In this document: positions 10,720 to 20,471 of the stretch, in pieces
Layout: the number at the start of each line of letters is the position of its first letter
Numbering within the stretch: the stretch's first letter is position 1
DNA from: Bacillus infantis
GTDB taxonomy: Bacteria; Bacillota; Bacilli; Bacillales; Cytobacillaceae
DNA length: 64,000 nucleotides
Direction: 5' to 3'
Assembly (NCBI RefSeq): GCF_020171945.1
Contig: NZ_JAIVAP010000008.1
Location: 62,001-126,000 of the forward strand
Position numbers and translations under genes: made by a program
Notes under the pieces: model-generated
The model's input: the letters and a program-made list of their open reading frames with translations, nothing else
Told to the model about the DNA's origin: nothing
Databases searched by the model: none

Positions 10720-11369
10720 CCTTTATAATCCTCCAGGATATCAAGGAGGTCAGCCATATTCTCCAGCATAAAATCAGGCTTGTACTGCATCAGGTGCTCC
10801 CTGCCCTTAGCAGACCATGCGACAGCTGCTGATTTGGTTCCTGCATTATGACCGGCAAGGATATCATGGTGGTTATCGCCGACCATGATCGCTTCCTCCG
10901 GACGGGAGCCGAGAAGGTCAAGCGCCTTGAAAATCGGCTCTGGGTCAGGCTTTGGTTTTTCCACATGGTCCAGTGCCACAACAACCTCAAAGAACTGGTC
11001 CAGATTTGTCAGCTTCAGTCCTTTTTCCACGACAGGCATTACCTTCGTCGTGACGATGCCAAGCTTGTAGCCTGACTCCTTCAAGGTCCTGACTGTGTCA
11101 AACACACCCTCAAACTCTTTGACTAGCACATCATGGTTGGCCAGGTTGAACTCGCGGTATTTGCCGATCATCTCTTCAACCCTGCTTTCATCAATGCTGG
11201 CAAAAGTCTCATGCAGGGTCGGACCCATGAACGGGAGTACATCCTCCCGCTTATATTTGTTTGGATAATAGCCTTCAAGCGTGTGGAGGAATGACCTGAT
11301 GATCAGTTCATTTGTGTCGATCAATGTTCCGTCAAGATCAAATAAAATAGTGTTTATGTTTTCGTTCAC
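10716..11369 (-). CDS. ppaX: Pyrophosphatase PpaX (HAD family)
   Basis: PpaX hydrolyses pyrophosphate, including that released when HprK dephosphorylates Ser-P-HPr by phosphorolysis. The HAD motifs are clear: [12 protein letters not shown] (nucleophile Asp), TTKV (motif II), KPKPDPEPI (motif III Lys) and [12 protein letters not shown] (motif IV). At 217 residues it matches the B. subtilis enzyme. The start codon is GTG at 11369 with AAGGAAG seven bases upstream, overlapping the yvoD stop. Confidence 0.93.
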   Translation of the reverse strand: MNENINTILFDLDGTLIDTNELIIRSFLHTLEGYYPNKYKREDVLPFMGPTLHETFASIDESRVEEMIGKYREFNLANHDVLVKEFEGVFDTVRTLKESGYKLGIVTTKVMPVVEKGLKLTNLDQFFEVVVALDHVEKPKPDPEPIFKALDLLGSRPEEAIMVGDNHHDILAGHNAGTKSAAVAWSAKGREHLMQYKPDFMLENMADLLDILEDYKG

Positions 11370-12313
11370 AAAGCAGCTTCCTTTCTATTGCTGGCCATTT
11401 GGGAGCGGCGGTTCCAGAAAAACGCGACCGCCAAAGTCAGTACGATGGCTGTGCCGAGACGTATCAGGAGCAGCGGCAGCACCGGAATGCCGAGCGGGAG
11501 GAAAATAAGTGTATCTTCGATTACCGCGTGGCATGCGACCAGGAAGATGAACGCGATGGTAACATCCTTCCTGCTGACTCCGTCCTCTTTGACAGCCTGT
11601 ATCATGACACCCGCCCCGTATGCCAGGCCAAAAATCAGGCCGGCGGCCAAAGTGGTCGAGGTGTTCTCTTTCATTCCCAGCGCCCTTGTTGCAGGCGCCA
11701 TCCATTTTGAAAAAACATCCAGCCATTTCAAGTCTTTCAGCAGCTGTATACCAATCATCAGCGGAATGACGATGATGGCGAGCTGCAGAATCCCCAAACC
11801 AGCCTTGGTTACCGCTTCTAAAAGAATGGCAGCAACGCCTGCTGCCTGTTCTTCCTTCGCCGGGATCAGGCCGTACTGGGCAAGCTCAGATCCGCCGTGC
11901 CATACCAGGTTGATCACCACGGCAGACAGGATGGCAAGGCCGAAACGTACTAGCAGGATAATCCAAAGCTTGACGCCCACCTTGAGTGCCACACTGGATT
12001 CAATCAGGATATTATGCGAGAAGGACAGCATGACCGCAATGATGAATACTTCCTTCACCGAAAGATCCAATGTCAGAATGGCCCCGATGGCTGCGTACAG
12101 ATTCAGGAAGTTCCCCAGCACAAGCGGAATGGCCGCATCGCCAGACAGTCCAAGCAGTCCCATCAGCGGCGTTATCATCTTGATTATCCAGGGAAGCACA
12201 GGCGTATATTGAAGCAGCGCTACAATCAGCGTGACAGGGAAAATGATTTTCCCCAGTGACCATGTCGTTTTAAGCCCTGCAGCTAATCCTCGTTTGAGCG
12301 TGCCGAACAGCAT
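11366..12313 (-). CDS. yvoD: Nucleoside-recognition (Gate) domain membrane protein, YvoD type
   Basis: This 315-residue polytopic membrane protein has about eight hydrophobic segments and two copies of the Gate-domain pattern (for example [20 protein letters not shown], and a later [21 protein letters not shown]). Related domains occur in SpoIIIE-independent spore maturation proteins and nucleoside-related transporters, but the substrate is unknown. AGGGGAGAGA lies just before the ATG. It is co-transcribed with hprK, lgt and ppaX. Confidence 0.8.
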   Translation of the reverse strand: MLFGTLKRGLAAGLKTTWSLGKIIFPVTLIVALLQYTPVLPWIIKMITPLMGLLGLSGDAAIPLVLGNFLNLYAAIGAILTLDLSVKEVFIIAVMLSFSHNILIESSVALKVGVKLWIILLVRFGLAILSAVVINLVWHGGSELAQYGLIPAKEEQAAGVAAILLEAVTKAGLGILQLAIIVIPLMIGIQLLKDLKWLDVFSKWMAPATRALGMKENTSTTLAAGLIFGLAYGAGVMIQAVKEDGVSRKDVTIAFIFLVACHAVIEDTLIFLPLGIPVLPLLLIRLGTAIVLTLAVAFFWNRRSQMASNRKEAAL

Positions 12314-12338
12314 GTATCTCTCTCCCCTTTTTTTAAAA

Positions 12339-13166
12339 CTATTGAGCTTTAGCGCTCTTATCTAAATATCGTTTGTCTGCATAGCCTTTTGTTCTTCTGA
12401 AGACGATGAGTACAATGGCCCCGATGATCAGGACGATGGAAATCATCTGCGCCATACGGAGGCTTTCAGTCAGCATCAGGCTGTCCGTCCTCATCCCTTC
12501 AACGAAGAAGCGGCCGATGCTGTACCATATGACATACGTAAGAAAAAGCTCGCCCCTGCGCAAATTCACTCTTCTTAAAGACAGGAGGATAACAAATCCG
12601 GCTATATTCCATAATGATTCATACAGGAAAGTCGGATGGTAGTACGTTCCGTTTATGTACATCTGATCTATGATGAACTGCGGAAGATGAAGATTTTCCA
12701 AAAACGCACGTGTTACTTCACGGCCATGTGCTTCCTGATTCATGAAGTTGCCCCAGCGGCCGATAGCCTGGCCGAGGATGATGCTCGGCGCTGTGATGTC
12801 AGCCAGCTGCCAGAAAGAAATGCCTCTTTTCTTTGCAAAAACATAGGCAGTGATGACAGAGCCGATCAATGCCCCGTGAATGGCGATGCCGCCATGCCAG
12901 ATTTTAATGATCTCGGCAGGGTTTTGAGCATAATAGTCCCATTCAAAAATGACATAATACAGCCTTGCAGACAAAATTGCGATAGGAATTGCCCACAGCA
13001 TCAGATCGGCAAACAGTTCCTTCTGCAGCCCGCGCTTTTCCCCTTCGCGCATGGCCAGCCATAAAGCAAGTGCAATCCCCGTCCCGATGATCAGCCCGTA
13101 CCAGTGGACCTGGATGGGACCGAGCGAAAAAGCAATCGGATCAAGCGGCTGGATATTTTGTTCCAT
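12339..13166 (-). CDS. lgt: Prolipoprotein diacylglyceryl transferase
   Basis: Lgt attaches diacylglycerol from phosphatidylglycerol to the lipobox cysteine of exported lipoproteins (MetQ and CccB in this window are clients). The family signature [13 protein letters not shown] is present near residue 138, preceded by [12 protein letters not shown]. Seven membrane segments are visible. At 275 residues the length is normal. AAGGAG lies eight bases before the ATG. Confidence 0.96.
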   Translation of the reverse strand: MEQNIQPLDPIAFSLGPIQVHWYGLIIGTGIALALWLAMREGEKRGLQKELFADLMLWAIPIAILSARLYYVIFEWDYYAQNPAEIIKIWHGGIAIHGALIGSVITAYVFAKKRGISFWQLADITAPSIILGQAIGRWGNFMNQEAHGREVTRAFLENLHLPQFIIDQMYINGTYYHPTFLYESLWNIAGFVILLSLRRVNLRRGELFLTYVIWYSIGRFFVEGMRTDSLMLTESLRMAQMISIVLIIGAIVLIVFRRTKGYADKRYLDKSAKAQ

Positions 13167-13224
13167 AATTATTCTCCTTTTTTGCAGAATCCCCTTACAG
13201 AAACTCTCTATTTATATAGATATG

Positions 13225-14154
13225 CTAATCGTTGTCTCCGTCCTCGATCACATCAGACAGGCGGCTTGTGAATTGCTCGGCGGCATTGACGCCCATTCGC
13301 TTCAAACGGAAGTTCATTGCGGCCACTTCAATGATGACAGCAAGGTTCCGCCCCGGGCGGACCGGGATCGTGAGCCTGGTGATATCTGTGTCAATGATCT
13401 TCATTTTCTCTTCATCAAGGCCAAGGCGGTCATATTGTTTTTTCTGATCCCACAGCTCAAGATTCATGACAAGGGAAATGCGCTTATTGCTGCGGACGGC
13501 ACCTGCACCGAACAAGGTCATTACATTGATGATGCCAAGCCCCCTGATCTCAAGCAAGTGCTCAATCAGCTCCGGCGAGGTCCCGACAAGATAATCTTCA
13601 TCTTCCTGGCGGATTTCCACGCAGTCATCTGCAACAAGGCGGTGTCCTCTTTTCACAAGCTCAAGGGCTGTTTCACTTTTACCAACGCCGCTCTTGCCCG
13701 TAATAAGCACGCCCACTCCGTATATATCGACAAGCACGCCATGCACCGCGGTCGTCGGGGCCAGCTTGCTTTCAAGGAAATTTGTCAAAAGGCCTGAGAA
13801 CCTGGTGGTTTTCTGCTTGGAACGCATAACAGGCACTGCTTCCCTTTCCGAAGCCTCAATGAGCCCCTCCGGCACTTCCATATCCCTTGTAATAATAATG
13901 CCTGGCGTGATATCAGTGCAGAGGGATTCCATCCTGTTCTGCCTGTCTGCATCACTCAGCTTCTCCGCAAAGCTCATCTCCGTCTTTCCTATGAGCTGGA
14001 TGCGCTCTGCAGGGTAATAGTCAAAAAATCCCGCCATTTCAAGCCCGGGCCTGGAAATATCACTTGTCGTAATCGGCCGGTTGATCCCTTCCTCCCCGCT
14101 GATCAGCTCTAAATTAAACTTCTCAATGATGTCTTTTGTTCGCACTTTTGCCAC
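13225..14154 (-). CDS. hprK: HPr kinase/phosphorylase
   Basis: HprK phosphorylates HPr on Ser-46 in response to glycolytic intermediates, making it the corepressor for CcpA, and reverses this by phosphorolysis. The N-terminal domain spans residues 1-130. Walker A is [16 protein letters not shown] and the family signature is [20 protein letters not shown]. At 309 residues it is full length. The start codon is GTG, with AAAGGAGG eight bases upstream. Its location with ppaX, which removes the pyrophosphate made in the reverse reaction, is conserved in Bacillus. Confidence 0.96.
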   Translation of the reverse strand: MAKVRTKDIIEKFNLELISGEEGINRPITTSDISRPGLEMAGFFDYYPAERIQLIGKTEMSFAEKLSDADRQNRMESLCTDITPGIIITRDMEVPEGLIEASEREAVPVMRSKQKTTRFSGLLTNFLESKLAPTTAVHGVLVDIYGVGVLITGKSGVGKSETALELVKRGHRLVADDCVEIRQEDEDYLVGTSPELIEHLLEIRGLGIINVMTLFGAGAVRSNKRISLVMNLELWDQKKQYDRLGLDEEKMKIIDTDITRLTIPVRPGRNLAVIIEVAAMNFRLKRMGVNAAEQFTSRLSDVIEDGDND

Positions 14155-14305
14155 GCTGTTGTCCTCCTTTTGCGGAATGCGCCTGATAAGGTCTATTATA
14201 ATGAATGGTTTCTTTCAATTGGAGAAACTACACAATAAAGTTTCATCTTATTGTAGCATTTTTCCCCGCAGAACCAAATTGTGCTATCTGATTTTTTCAA
14301 AAACC

Positions 14306-14340
14306 TTTACATAAAGGATACAGAATTGGTATAGACAACT
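14306..14340 (+). promoter_or_regulatory. nagA promoter with NagR operator
   Basis: TTTACA, 17 bases and GTATAG form a weak promoter. ATTGGTATAGACAACT (14325-14340) overlaps the -10 and closely matches the NagR/YvoA (DasR-type) operator, an imperfect palindrome around TATAGA. NagR, encoded two genes downstream, would repress here until amino-sugar phosphates bind it. An extra inverted repeat (CAATAA ... TTATTG, about 14232-14254) lies toward hprK. Confidence 0.7.
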
Positions 14341-14401
14341 ATATATGATTATTTTATCATGGAAATATAAAATATCAGGATTCAGAACGGAGATGTAATA
14401 C

Positions 14402-15577
14402 ATGAGTTCCCTACTTTTAAAAAACAGCAGAGTGCTGACAGAGGATGGAATAATTGATAATGGATATGTACTGGTTGAAGACGGTACGATTAAAAGCTTC
14501 GGCCCAGCGGATGAATTTGGCGGCCAGCCTGCAGATAAAACGATAGAGCTGGATGCCGGTGCAACCCTGGCACCGGGCTTTATCGACATTCACATCCACG
14601 GAGCAGGCGGGGCCGATACGATGGACAGCACACCTGAAGCATTACAGACGATAGCCCGGACTCTTCCCGCTGAAGGGACAACAAGCTTCCTGGCGACCAC
14701 TATTACACAGGAAAAATCCTTGATCGAACAGGCACTGGCCAATGCGGCAGCATACAAGCCGGAAGGGGCGGAAGCCGAAATGCTCGGCATCCATCTCGAA
14801 GGTCCCTTTATTAATGAAAAAAGAAAAGGTGCCCAGCCGCTCAAGCATATCCTGAAAAGTGATGTAGAGTTATTCAAATCCTGGCAGGAAAAAGCCGGAC
14901 AGCTGATCAAGCTCGTCACCCTTGCCCCTGAACTGGAAGGCGGCAAAGAACTGGTCCGCCATCTGGCTGAAACTGGCGTTGTTGCTTCCATCGGGCATTC
15001 TGATGCAGACTATGAAGAAGTCAGCGAGGCTGTGGTAGCAGGTGCGACCCATGTAACCCACCTTTTCAATGGCATGAAGGGACTTCATCACCGCGAACCC
15101 GGCACAGCAGGCGCAGCCCTCCTCTTCAAAGAGCTGATTGTGGAAATGATCGCAGATGGAGTCCATGTACGGCCTGAAATGATCAAGCTGGCATTGAACA
15201 GCAAGGGATTAGATGGAATGGTGCTGATCACCGATTCTATGAGGGCAAAATGCCTGAAAAACGGCACCTATGATCTCGGCGGCCAGGACGTCACTGTCAA
15301 GGATGGCATGGCCTTGCTTGAAGACGGCACACTTGCGGGAAGCATCCTGAAAATGAAGGACTCTGTCAAAAATATGACGGCGTTTACGGACATCACATTA
15401 GCTGAAGCCGTCAAGCTCGCCAGTGAAAATCCTGCAAAGCAGCTGAAAGTATTCGACCGCAAAGGCAGCATTGCAGAAGGAAAAGATGCAGATCTTACAG
15501 TCCTGAACGAAAACATGGACATTGTACTGACGATCTGCCGCGGAAAAGTCGCATATAACCATTTGGAGGTAGAATGA
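14402..15577 (+). CDS. nagA: N-acetylglucosamine-6-phosphate deacetylase
   Basis: NagA removes acetate from GlcNAc-6-P, giving glucosamine-6-P for NagB. It is an amidohydrolase-fold metalloenzyme. Visible residues include the HIHG motif (FIDIHIHGAGG), the metal Glu in HLEGPFIN, His in GHSDADY and THLFNGM, and the catalytic Asp in LITDSM. At 391 residues it has normal length. A GGAGATG site precedes the ATG. It opens the nagA-nagB-nagR operon, used for amino sugars from chitin or recycled peptidoglycan. Confidence 0.96.
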   Translation: MSSLLLKNSRVLTEDGIIDNGYVLVEDGTIKSFGPADEFGGQPADKTIELDAGATLAPGFIDIHIHGAGGADTMDSTPEALQTIARTLPAEGTTSFLATTITQEKSLIEQALANAAAYKPEGAEAEMLGIHLEGPFINEKRKGAQPLKHILKSDVELFKSWQEKAGQLIKLVTLAPELEGGKELVRHLAETGVVASIGHSDADYEEVSEAVVAGATHVTHLFNGMKGLHHREPGTAGAALLFKELIVEMIADGVHVRPEMIKLALNSKGLDGMVLITDSMRAKCLKNGTYDLGGQDVTVKDGMALLEDGTLAGSILKMKDSVKNMTAFTDITLAEAVKLASENPAKQLKVFDRKGSIAEGKDADLTVLNENMDIVLTICRGKVAYNHLEVE

Positions 15578-16302
15578 TGAAAATCGTCCAAGCAAAAGAC
15601 TACCAGGATATGAGCAGGATTGCCTGCCAGATTATCCTGGAAAAAATCAAATCAGCTCCTTCCCTCACATTGGGCCTTGCAACCGGAAGCACGCCTAAAG
15701 GGCTGTACGATTGCTTAGCAGAGGATTATAAGGATAACAGGACTTCTTATAAAAATATCCATACAGCCAATCTTGATGAATATATCGGCCTGCCTAAGGA
15801 AGATAAGAACAGCTACCATACCTTCATGAATGAAAATCTGTTCAAGCATATCGACATACCTGTGAGCCAGACTTATATTCCGAATGGCCTGGCTGCTGAC
15901 CTGGCAGAGGAATGCAGGCGCTATGACAGGCAGATCAAAATGCTTGGCGGAATTGACCTTCAGGTGCTCGGCATCGGGCAGAACGGCCATATCGGCTTCA
16001 ATGAACCCGGTACTCCCTTTTCAAGCAGGACCCATGTCGTAGACCTTGATGAAAGCACAATCGAAGCAAACAGCCGTTTTTTCTCCAGCATAGAAGAAGT
16101 TCCGAACCAGGCCATCACAATGGGCATCGCCTCCATCCTTGACAGCAGGGAAATCCTGCTGCTTGCTTCAGGCAAATCAAAGGCCGAAGCCATCTATCAT
16201 CTATTGAACGGAAAGCCGGATGAAAAATTCCCTGCGTCCGCCCTCCAGCTGCATCCGCATGTGACAATCGTGGCTGACGCAGAGGCACTGCAAAAGGTAT
16301 AA
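15577..16302 (+). CDS. nagB: Glucosamine-6-phosphate deaminase
   Basis: NagB converts glucosamine-6-P to fructose-6-P and ammonia. Signatures are LGLATGSTPKGLYD (phosphate loop), the catalytic Asp in TANLDEYIGL and GIGQNGHIGFNEPG. Two ATG codons are in tandem; I chose the second (15577) because GGAGG then lies seven rather than four bases upstream. The product is 241 residues. It shares one base with the nagA stop. Confidence 0.96.
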   Translation: MKIVQAKDYQDMSRIACQIILEKIKSAPSLTLGLATGSTPKGLYDCLAEDYKDNRTSYKNIHTANLDEYIGLPKEDKNSYHTFMNENLFKHIDIPVSQTYIPNGLAADLAEECRRYDRQIKMLGGIDLQVLGIGQNGHIGFNEPGTPFSSRTHVVDLDESTIEANSRFFSSIEEVPNQAITMGIASILDSREILLLASGKSKAEAIYHLLNGKPDEKFPASALQLHPHVTIVADAEALQKV

Positions 16303-16314
16303 GGAGACATTCAT

Positions 16315-17040
16315 ATGATTGATAAAAATTCACCGATTCCCATCTATCACCAGCTGGAAGAACAGCTGAAAAAGCAGATTAGGGAAGGCACCCTGCAGGA
16401 AGAAGCAGCCATACCATCCGAACGGGAATATGCCGAGCAATTCCAGATCAGCAGGATGACCGTGAGGCAGGCCATCAGCAATCTTGTCAGGGAAGGCCTC
16501 CTATACCGGGAAAAGGGCCGCGGCACATTCGTCAACAAACAAAAAGTCGAGCAGGAGCTCCAGGGGCTAACAAGTTTCACGGAGGATATGCTGATGCGAG
16601 GGATGAAGCCGAGCAGCCGGACCCTTTCCTTTCAAACAATGCCTGCTCCAGCCGGCATTGCATCCCGACTTCAGATTGCCGAGGGCAGCCCAGTCTATGA
16701 AATCACCAGGATCCGCCTGGCCGACGGACTGCCCATGGCAATTGAAACCAACTATATCCCTGAGACACTCATGCCCGGCCTGACAGAAGAGGACCTGGCC
16801 AATTCCCTTTACGAATATGCCGAAAACCGCCTATCCCTGTCCATCGCAGAAGCAGAACAGGAAATCGAAGCAGCCGGCGCCAAAAGCCGGGAGGCCGGCC
16901 TTCTCTCCATACAAGAAGGCTCCCCCATCCTCCTCATCCTCCGCACAACCCGGCTCTCCGACGGCACCCCCTTCGAATTCGTCCAATCCGCCTACCGGGC
17001 TGACCGGTATAAATTCATTCATACCATGCGGAGGGTGTGA
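16315..17040 (+). CDS. nagR: GntR-family repressor of amino-sugar genes (NagR/YvoA)
   Basis: NagR represses the nag genes and is released by glucosamine-6-P or GlcNAc-6-P. Residues 5-70 form the GntR winged helix (SEREYAEQFQISRMTVRQAI), and residues 85-235 the UTRA effector domain. At 241 residues it has normal length. AAGGAG precedes the ATG. The operator upstream of nagA fits autoregulation of the whole operon. Confidence 0.93.
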   Translation: MIDKNSPIPIYHQLEEQLKKQIREGTLQEEAAIPSEREYAEQFQISRMTVRQAISNLVREGLLYREKGRGTFVNKQKVEQELQGLTSFTEDMLMRGMKPSSRTLSFQTMPAPAGIASRLQIAEGSPVYEITRIRLADGLPMAIETNYIPETLMPGLTEEDLANSLYEYAENRLSLSIAEAEQEIEAAGAKSREAGLLSIQEGSPILLILRTTRLSDGTPFEFVQSAYRADRYKFIHTMRRV

Positions 17041-17142
17041 GGGGATTTGCGGTTATGTATTAGTATTAAAGGCAAAATTGCTATTCGTTAGGACGTATTA
17101 ATTTCTTTAAGATATTTTGAGGCCCTAGAGAATTTCTAAAAC

Positions 17143-17276
17143 CTTGTTGGTCGGAGTGGAAGGCACGAAGACTCCTGCGGGAAACAGCGGCAGAGCTGAG
17201 ACCCCGCAAGAGCTTGCTCTGAGGAGGCTCGGCGCCGCCCCGCGGAAAGCGAAGTGCCTGCAACGCAGATCAACAG
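17143..17276. repeat. 134-bp palindromic element, copy 1
   Basis: Terminal inverted words (C-TTGTTGGTC ... GATCAACAG) enclose a GC-rich, strongly folded core with ACTCCTGCGGG, GAGACCCCGC, GGAGGCTC and CCCCGCGGAAAGCG. It contains no gene. Four more copies lie in this strip, and similar sequences are familiar as multi-copy intergenic repeats in Bacillaceae. Copies and their spacers fill the 17041-17770 gap. Confidence 0.9.
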
Positions 17277-17339
17277 GCCCGTTCAAAGAGAGCTTTAGGT
17301 TCTCTTCCTTTGGTCTTTTACACATAAAGTTTTAAAACC

Positions 17340-17473
17340 CTGTTGATCGAAGTGGAAGGCACGCAGACTCCTGCGGGATTGCAGCGGCAGAGCTGAGACC
17401 CCGCAAGAGCTTGCTCTGAGGAGGCTCAGCGCCGCCCCGCGGAAAGCGAAGTGCCTGCAGCGCAGATCAACAG
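17340..17473. repeat. 134-bp palindromic element, copy 2
   Basis: Same length and landmarks as copy 1, with terminal words CTGTTGATC and GATCAACAG. The spacer after it (TTCAAAGA ... GCAAATAAATTCTAAAAA) is nearly repeated between copies 4 and 5. Confidence 0.9.
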
Positions 17474-17531
17474 CCTCATTCAAAGAAGCTTTGGTCTCCC
17501 CCTTTGGCAAATGCAAATAAATTCTAAAAAC

Positions 17532-17665
17532 CTGTTGATTGCAGTGGAAGCCACGCAGACTCCTGCGGGATTGCAGCGGCAAAGCTGAGACCCCGCAGGA
17601 GCTTGCTCTGATGAGGCTCGGCGCCGCCCCGCGGAAAGCGAAGTGCCTGCAGCGCAGATCAACAG
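17532..17665. repeat. 134-bp palindromic element, copy 3
   Basis: Third copy, ending about 108 bases before the amidase start. The apex hairpin reads AGGAGCTTGCTCTGATGAGG, slightly different from copies 1 and 2. Confidence 0.9.
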
Positions 17666-17773
17666 CCCCTGTTCAAAGAGAGCAGTGGATAAAAATTTAT
17701 TCACCCTCACCATGTCCTAAATCCCCATTTCCCCCTATATAGTAAATGAACAAATCATTTAGGAGGGAAACAA

Positions 17774-18427
17774 ATGAAAATCATACTCGACGCAGGACAC
17801 GGCTACGAAACCCCTGGAAAAAGAAGCCCCGACGGCTTCAGAGAATACGAATTCAACCGCCAGGCCGCACACTACTGCCGCAAACTCCTCGAACAGGCCG
17901 GATTCACCGTCCTGAACTCCCATTCCGACGAATGGGACATCCCATTATCCGAAAGAACAGGCATGGCCAACCGCTGGAAAGCAGACTGCTATATCTCCAT
18001 CCATGCCAACGCTTACGGAACAGGCTGGAACAGCGCAAACGGAATCGAAACATACGTCCACACCTCCCGCCCTGCAGAAGCAGTAAAACTCGCCCAAGCC
18101 GTCCAGGCACAGCTCGTAAAAGAAACCGGCCTGGCCGACCGCGGAGTCAAAACCGCAGACTTCCATGTATTAAGAAAAACCAGCATGACAGCCATCCTCA
18201 TCGAATGCGGATTCATGACCAACAAAACAGAATGCAGTCTGCTGCAATCCAAAGAATACCAGCAACTCTGCGGAGAAACCATCGGCAAGGCACTCCTATC
18301 CTTCTACAAACCATCAAGCGGCCTCTACAAAGTCCAAGCCGGAGCCTTCTCCCAACTAAAAAACGCTCAAACCCTCGCTGAAAAACTAAGAGACAACGGC
18401 GTACCGACTTTTATTACTTATTCCTGA
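17774..18427 (+). CDS. N-acetylmuramoyl-L-alanine amidase with truncated SPOR domain
   Basis: This enzyme would cut the bond between N-acetylmuramic acid and L-alanine in peptidoglycan. Residues 1-175 are an Amidase_3 domain with the zinc ligands in DAGHG (His), the Glu in FREYEFNR, SIHANA (His) and the catalytic Glu in AILIECGFMTN. Residues 183-217 match only the first half of a SPOR domain (YKVQAGAFSQLKNAQTLAEK), so the end looks truncated. No signal peptide is visible. AGGAGG lies before the ATG. Codons end in C or A far more than in the neighbours, and a second frame is open for 211 codons. It is flanked by repeats and an IS, so it may have been acquired by transfer. Confidence 0.88.
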   Translation: MKIILDAGHGYETPGKRSPDGFREYEFNRQAAHYCRKLLEQAGFTVLNSHSDEWDIPLSERTGMANRWKADCYISIHANAYGTGWNSANGIETYVHTSRPAEAVKLAQAVQAQLVKETGLADRGVKTADFHVLRKTSMTAILIECGFMTNKTECSLLQSKEYQQLCGETIGKALLSFYKPSSGLYKVQAGAFSQLKNAQTLAEKLRDNGVPTFITYS

Positions 18428-18431
18428 GAAT

Positions 18432-18473
18432 AAAAAAAGAGCGGTCACCGCATAAAGTGATCCGCTCTTTTTT
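18432..18473 (+). terminator. Terminator after the amidase gene
   Basis: An AAAGAGCGGTCAC / GTGATCCGCTCTTT stem followed by T-rich sequence lies directly after the amidase stop. Confidence 0.85.
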
Positions 18474-18594
18474 ATAGACAAAGGTGCACGGTATATGATC
18501 TTCCGCCCTCAGCCGATTTAGTTAATCCTACTGGCCTTTTTTTGGAATTAGTAAGCTAGCCTAATCTCTAGGACACAAAAAAACTTTAGAAACC

Positions 18595-18670
18595 CTGTTG
18601 ATCGGAGTGGAGGGCACGCAGACTCCTGTGGGATTGCAGCGGCAGAGCTGAGACCCCGCAGACGCGCAGC
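18595..18670. repeat. Palindromic element copy 4, left part, split by the IS
   Basis: This half begins CTGTTGATC and breaks after GACGCGCAGC, at the apex of the element. It continues at 20472 on the other side of the insertion sequence, so the intact copy was about 136 bp. Confidence 0.92.
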
Positions 18671-18820
18671 GAGGGCACTGAAAAACTTATGCTTTTTTCA
18701 TTCTAAAGACGGTCAGTAGAAGAATATCAAAACTTATTTAGGGAAAGGGTGAATACAAATCGAAAATGCAGATTTCCTTCGGAAAATAGACGGAAAGTTG
18801 CTTATCTCCCTCCTTTTTCT

Positions 18821-20281
18821 TTACTTCTTTTCTTTAAGAAGTTTGATAATTCGTTTGAGATTGACTGCGAATATGGTTGTGGCTCCTTGAATTTCCATAC
18901 CAAATAGACCCGAGGAAATCGCTGTATCATACCCGTGTCCATGTTTAAGTTCACTATTTTTCGCTTCAATCTTATAGCGGTTTTTTGCCAGGGTTTTAAA
19001 TCTTTCCGTTTCCTGGAATGCCTCCTGGTCAAGGTGCTCTGTAGACTTAATAGTGATGGAATAGGATTTGGTCTTGGCACCTTCCTGATAACACCCTTCA
19101 CGTAAAGGGCAGACCTTACATTTTTCTATATCAAAAAGGTACTTAATTCTAGGGTTTTTATCCTGGTTTTTTCTATCGTCGTATTTAGTCTTAATGGCCA
19201 TATGCCCGGCTTTACACACGTACATTCCTGCATCTTTGTTAAATTGAAATTCATCTTCCTTTGATCGTCTGCCTTGAGTAATATGGGGATGTAGTTTAGA
19301 AACAAGCTCAAGCTTTTCTTCTTTAGTGTAACAAATATTCTCTTTGTCGGAATAAGCAGTATCTCCAATGACTGTTTTAATTTCCATGCCTGTAGCCTTG
19401 CTTTTCCCGATTAGATCCTTCAGATATTTCCCGTCACTTTTTTCACCTGTTGTAACAACAGCTGCTGTGATGATTCGTTCGTCACTCATAGCGATATGAG
19501 TTTTGTAGCCAAAGAAGGAAGAATCAACTGTTTTATGCCCGACACGTGCATCTGGATCAGTTGAAAAGCTCAACTGATCGGTGCAGTCTTCCACTACTTC
19601 TTTAAGTAGATTTAACTTCTCCTTAACCGCAGGAAATTCAGATACCTTCGGTTCTGATTCAACAACGGAAATAACTTGGCGGCAATAATCCAGTTCATCT
19701 TCCACTTCGTTAGAAGTGGATTTCGGAGGGAATCTCTCTTTGATAGATTCATCAATTTGGTAAACGGCTTTCCGGACATTCTTTGATTTTTCCTGCAAAT
19801 ATTCCTTCGGTGATTTTTGGTTATAACGAGCTTTTGTATGTGTGGCATCAATGATAATGGTTTTACTTGTAATGATTTTCTTTTCTAGTGCAATTTCAAC
19901 TGTCTTTTTAATAAGTAAATCCAATAAACCTACATCTTTGAGGCGTTGTTTACGAAAACGTGTTAAAGAACTTGGATCAATGACGGGGTCTTCTGGGGCC
20001 ATATCAAGAAAGTATTTAAATGACATATCGTATTTGGATCGTTCTACTAAGTCTACGTCAGACAATTCATGAATGGCTTTAAGCAGTAGGTATTTGAACA
20101 TCCGTATTGGAGGGATGGCATTGCGGCCGTTATCAAGGCAATATTTCGTTTTCAATTCTTCAAGTATGAATGAGAAGTCCACCAACTCCTTGATTTGGCG
20201 AAGCATATTATCTTTTGGGATAACGACATCATAGATAGCCATATACGGGCTGAGAGGGAGCGAATCTTGAAAGGAAATCAT
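18821..20281 (-). CDS. IS1182-family transposase
   Basis: This 486-residue DDE transposase has the N-terminal DUF772-type domain (residues 40-120, ending SSLTRFRKQRL), a first catalytic Asp in IIDATHTKARYN, a second region near VIGDTAYSDKEN, and a C-terminal Glu in KNRYKIEAKNSELKHGHGY. A cysteine cluster (CKVCPLREGC) is typical of the family. The frame is uninterrupted, so it may be active. Its AT-rich composition differs from the host genes. Confidence 0.94.
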   Translation of the reverse strand: MISFQDSLPLSPYMAIYDVVIPKDNMLRQIKELVDFSFILEELKTKYCLDNGRNAIPPIRMFKYLLLKAIHELSDVDLVERSKYDMSFKYFLDMAPEDPVIDPSSLTRFRKQRLKDVGLLDLLIKKTVEIALEKKIITSKTIIIDATHTKARYNQKSPKEYLQEKSKNVRKAVYQIDESIKERFPPKSTSNEVEDELDYCRQVISVVESEPKVSEFPAVKEKLNLLKEVVEDCTDQLSFSTDPDARVGHKTVDSSFFGYKTHIAMSDERIITAAVVTTGEKSDGKYLKDLIGKSKATGMEIKTVIGDTAYSDKENICYTKEEKLELVSKLHPHITQGRRSKEDEFQFNKDAGMYVCKAGHMAIKTKYDDRKNQDKNPRIKYLFDIEKCKVCPLREGCYQEGAKTKSYSITIKSTEHLDQEAFQETERFKTLAKNRYKIEAKNSELKHGHGYDTAISSGLFGMEIQGATTIFAVNLKRIIKLLKEKK

Positions 20282-20330
20282 TTGGATACCACCTACAAAT
20301 TGTTGTTAACCATATTATAAAATAGAAAAG

Positions 20331-20362
20331 CAGTTGAATGCTGAAAAATCAGCATTCAACTG
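20331..20362 (-). terminator. Perfect hairpin upstream of the transposase
   Basis: A 14-bp perfect stem (CAGTTGAATGCTGA and its complement) closes on AAAA, 50 bases upstream of the transposase start and inside the IS. Followed by T-rich sequence on the minus strand, it looks like a terminator that shields the transposase from outside transcription. Confidence 0.7.
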
Positions 20363-20471
20363 CCAAAAAGAAGTTCACCCTTGATATTAGGTAAATGAAT
20401 GAATTCTTCAGTTCTATAAAGGGATTTAGTATTCTTTATGGAAGATACTTTTTCAGTGCCCTCCGCGCAGC

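Larger units (their letters stand above)
18671..20463. mobile_element. IS1182-family insertion sequence, 1793 bp
   Basis: Both ends carry the perfect 15-bp inverted repeat GAGGGCACTGAAAAA. The sequence CGCGCAGC is repeated directly outside each end (18663-18670 and 20464-20471), giving an 8-bp target duplication. Inside is one intact transposase gene on the minus strand. The element sits in the apex of a palindromic repeat, which fits the preference of several IS1182 relatives for hairpins. Intact ends and gene suggest recent insertion. Confidence 0.93.

Noticed and set aside
11388-12212. 274-codon plus-strand frame opposite yvoD
   Set aside because: Antisense to a conserved membrane-protein gene in a packed operon; the sequence is low in motif content.
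17746-18381. 211-codon Arg/Pro-rich frame overlapping the amidase
   Set aside because: It results from the biased codon use of the amidase gene, which has clear catalytic motifs and a good ribosome site.
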